Below, one piece after another: positions 38,857-39,691 of a stretch of DNA of 39,691 bases. Every line of letters starts with the position of its first letter. Position 1 is the stretch's first letter. Below the pieces are notes generated by a model that was given only the letters and a program-made list of their open reading frames with translations, ran no database searches and was not told the DNA's origin. Where the stretch lies: NCBI GenBank assembly GCA_900766915.1, contig CAAFXE010000039.1, positions 1 to 39,691 of the forward strand, given 5' to 3'. The DNA comes from Lachnospiraceae bacterium. Its GTDB lineage: Bacteria; Bacillota; Clostridia; Lachnospirales; Lachnospiraceae. The translations under genes were made by a program, and so were the position numbers.

Positions 38857-39691
38857 GTGTCGGATTTTAATGATGCTTTAGAGGAAAGAAAAGAAAGGGC
38901 CATCATTGTTGGGGTGGATCTGGGAACAGACGATGATTTTACAGAATCCATGGAAGAGTTAGAGGCACTGGCACAAGCCTGTAATATGGAAGTTGTCTGT
39001 GCTGTGACCCAGAAGATGCCGGCCCTTCATCATTCTCTTTATATCGGGACCGGTAAGGTAGCAGAAGTAAGAGACTATGTACAGAAACTGTGGGCAGACG
39101 TGGTGATCTTTGGGGATACACTGACGCCCTCCCAGCTTCGCAATCTTTCCCAGGAACTGGATGTTGCAGTAATGGACAGAACCAACCTGATTTTGGAAAT
39201 TTTCTCCAAACGGGCAAAAACCAGGGAAGCCAGATTACAGGTAGAAGTTGCTAATTTACAGTATCTTTTGCCGCGTCTGGTGGGAATGCATGAAGCACTC
39301 GGCCGTCAGGGCGGGGGCAGCGGTCTTGCCAATAAGGGAGCCGGTGAAAAGAAGCTGGAGCTGGATCGAAGAAAGATTGAGCATCGTCTGGCACAGCTTC
39401 GAAGAGAGTTAGAGGAGGTATCCAGGGACCGCCAGACCCAGAGAAAGCAGCGGGCCGGTTCCGGGATTCCCCGTGTGGCCCTGGTAGGTTATACCAATGC
39501 AGGAAAATCTACGATGATGAACCGGATGCTTACCTGCTACGGGGGTGACGAGGAAAAAAAGGTCATGGAAAAGGATATGCTGTTTGCTACCCTGGAAACC
39601 ACTGTCCGGAACATTAAGATCGACAGAAACAGACAGATTCTTTTGTCAGATACGGTAGGATTTATCAATCATTTACCCCATGGTCTGGTAA
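38857..39691 (+). CDS. hflX: Ribosome-associated GTPase HflX (3' end outside the window)
   Basis: GTPase that splits or rescues stalled and heat-damaged ribosomes. Only the first 278 residues are present; the window ends in the middle of the G domain. The N-terminal HflX domain shows YIGTGKVAEVRDY and the conserved VMDRTNLILEIFSKRAKTRE near residue 108. QVEVANLQYLLPRLVG and the glycine-rich loop GRQGGGSGLANKGAGEKKLE follow. G1 is GYTNAGKSTMMN near residue 211 and G3 starts at SDTVGFI near residue 266. The start is GTG 38857, supported by AGAGGAA (38841-38847). It is probably co-transcribed with the MBL-fold gene. Confidence 0.94.
   Translation, partial: MSDFNDALEERKERAIIVGVDLGTDDDFTESMEELEALAQACNMEVVCAVTQKMPALHHSLYIGTGKVAEVRDYVQKLWADVVIFGDTLTPSQLRNLSQELDVAVMDRTNLILEIFSKRAKTREARLQVEVANLQYLLPRLVGMHEALGRQGGGSGLANKGAGEKKLELDRRKIEHRLAQLRRELEEVSRDRQTQRKQRAGSGIPRVALVGYTNAGKSTMMNRMLTCYGGDEEKKVMEKDMLFATLETTVRNIKIDRNRQILLSDTVGFINHLPHGLV

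Noticed and set aside
1..39691. CRISPR arrays, tRNA or rRNA genes, transposases, integrases, prophage or restriction genes
   Set aside because: I saw no regularly spaced direct repeats, no tRNA-like cloverleaf and no mobile-element protein; all sizeable coding regions are accounted for by housekeeping families.

Overview
The window is a chromosomal housekeeping segment of a low-to-mid GC, spore-related anaerobic Firmicute, most likely a member of the Lachnospiraceae (Clostridia). This rests on gene order and protein character: a yceD-rpmF-plsX-acpP-rnc-smc-ftsY block, then ylxM-ffh-rpsP-khpA-rimM-trmD-rplS, an adjacent pta-ackA acetate module, a GerA/SpoVAF-type spore germination protein, and consensus SigA promoters of the TTGACA-N17-TATAAT type. 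The genus cannot be fixed from the sequence alone. I see no tRNA, rRNA, CRISPR array, transposase or phage gene. The window opens in intergenic DNA and ends inside hflX.

Layout. 1-264: a long imperfect hairpin, a terminator and a promoter. 265-3228: acylphosphatase, NudC and a membrane GAF-GGDEF diguanylate cyclase, closed by an 18-bp terminator. 3229-7548: a candidate Pho-type promoter and pstSCAB-phoU for phosphate import. 7549-11327: a separately promoted Ppx/GppA-HD phosphohydrolase and polyphosphate kinase, so phosphate uptake and polyphosphate metabolism lie side by side. 11295-12704 (minus): an orphan SpoVAF/GerA-like membrane protein whose 3' end overlaps ppk tail to tail. 12889-14790: a HAD phosphatase and a 6-phosphogluconolactonase-like beta-propeller. 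14849-17212: pta-ackA with its own promoter and terminator. 17224-19347: a secreted lamin-tail/CotH-kinase protein. 19352-22368: yceD-rpmF, plsX-acpP and rnc. 22375-28182: smc, ftsY and ilvA. 28188-32444: the SRP/ribosome/tRNA-modification cluster. 32488-36596: two signal peptidases flanking rbgA, then rnhB, yraN and pgeF. 36643-37017 (minus): a DtxR-family repressor. 37229-39691: a beta-CASP metallo-beta-lactamase-fold protein and partial hflX.

The genes are mostly ordinary. The most interesting unexplained structure is non-coding. Short hairpins with a 12-nt loop (consensus GAA-N5-TRAA) and different but complementary stems lie upstream of pstS, rnc and yceD. Related sequence blocks (TGTAACTRTTCA and ATACGAGATGA) recur upstream of rnc and ilvA, and a decayed-looking match precedes pstB. 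The rnc copy can also form a second, mutually exclusive hairpin right before the start codon. This looks like a dispersed palindromic repeat family or a shared leader RNA. Other points of note are a promoter whose -35 box lies inside a terminator stem (28188-28242), a structured rplS leader, a palindrome upstream of dtxR, and tandem signal peptidases, one with a very acidic cytoplasmic extension.

Functional assignments come from recognised motifs and family knowledge. Regulatory sites come from reading the sequence by eye and are less certain. No stretch longer than 300 bases lacks a gene.
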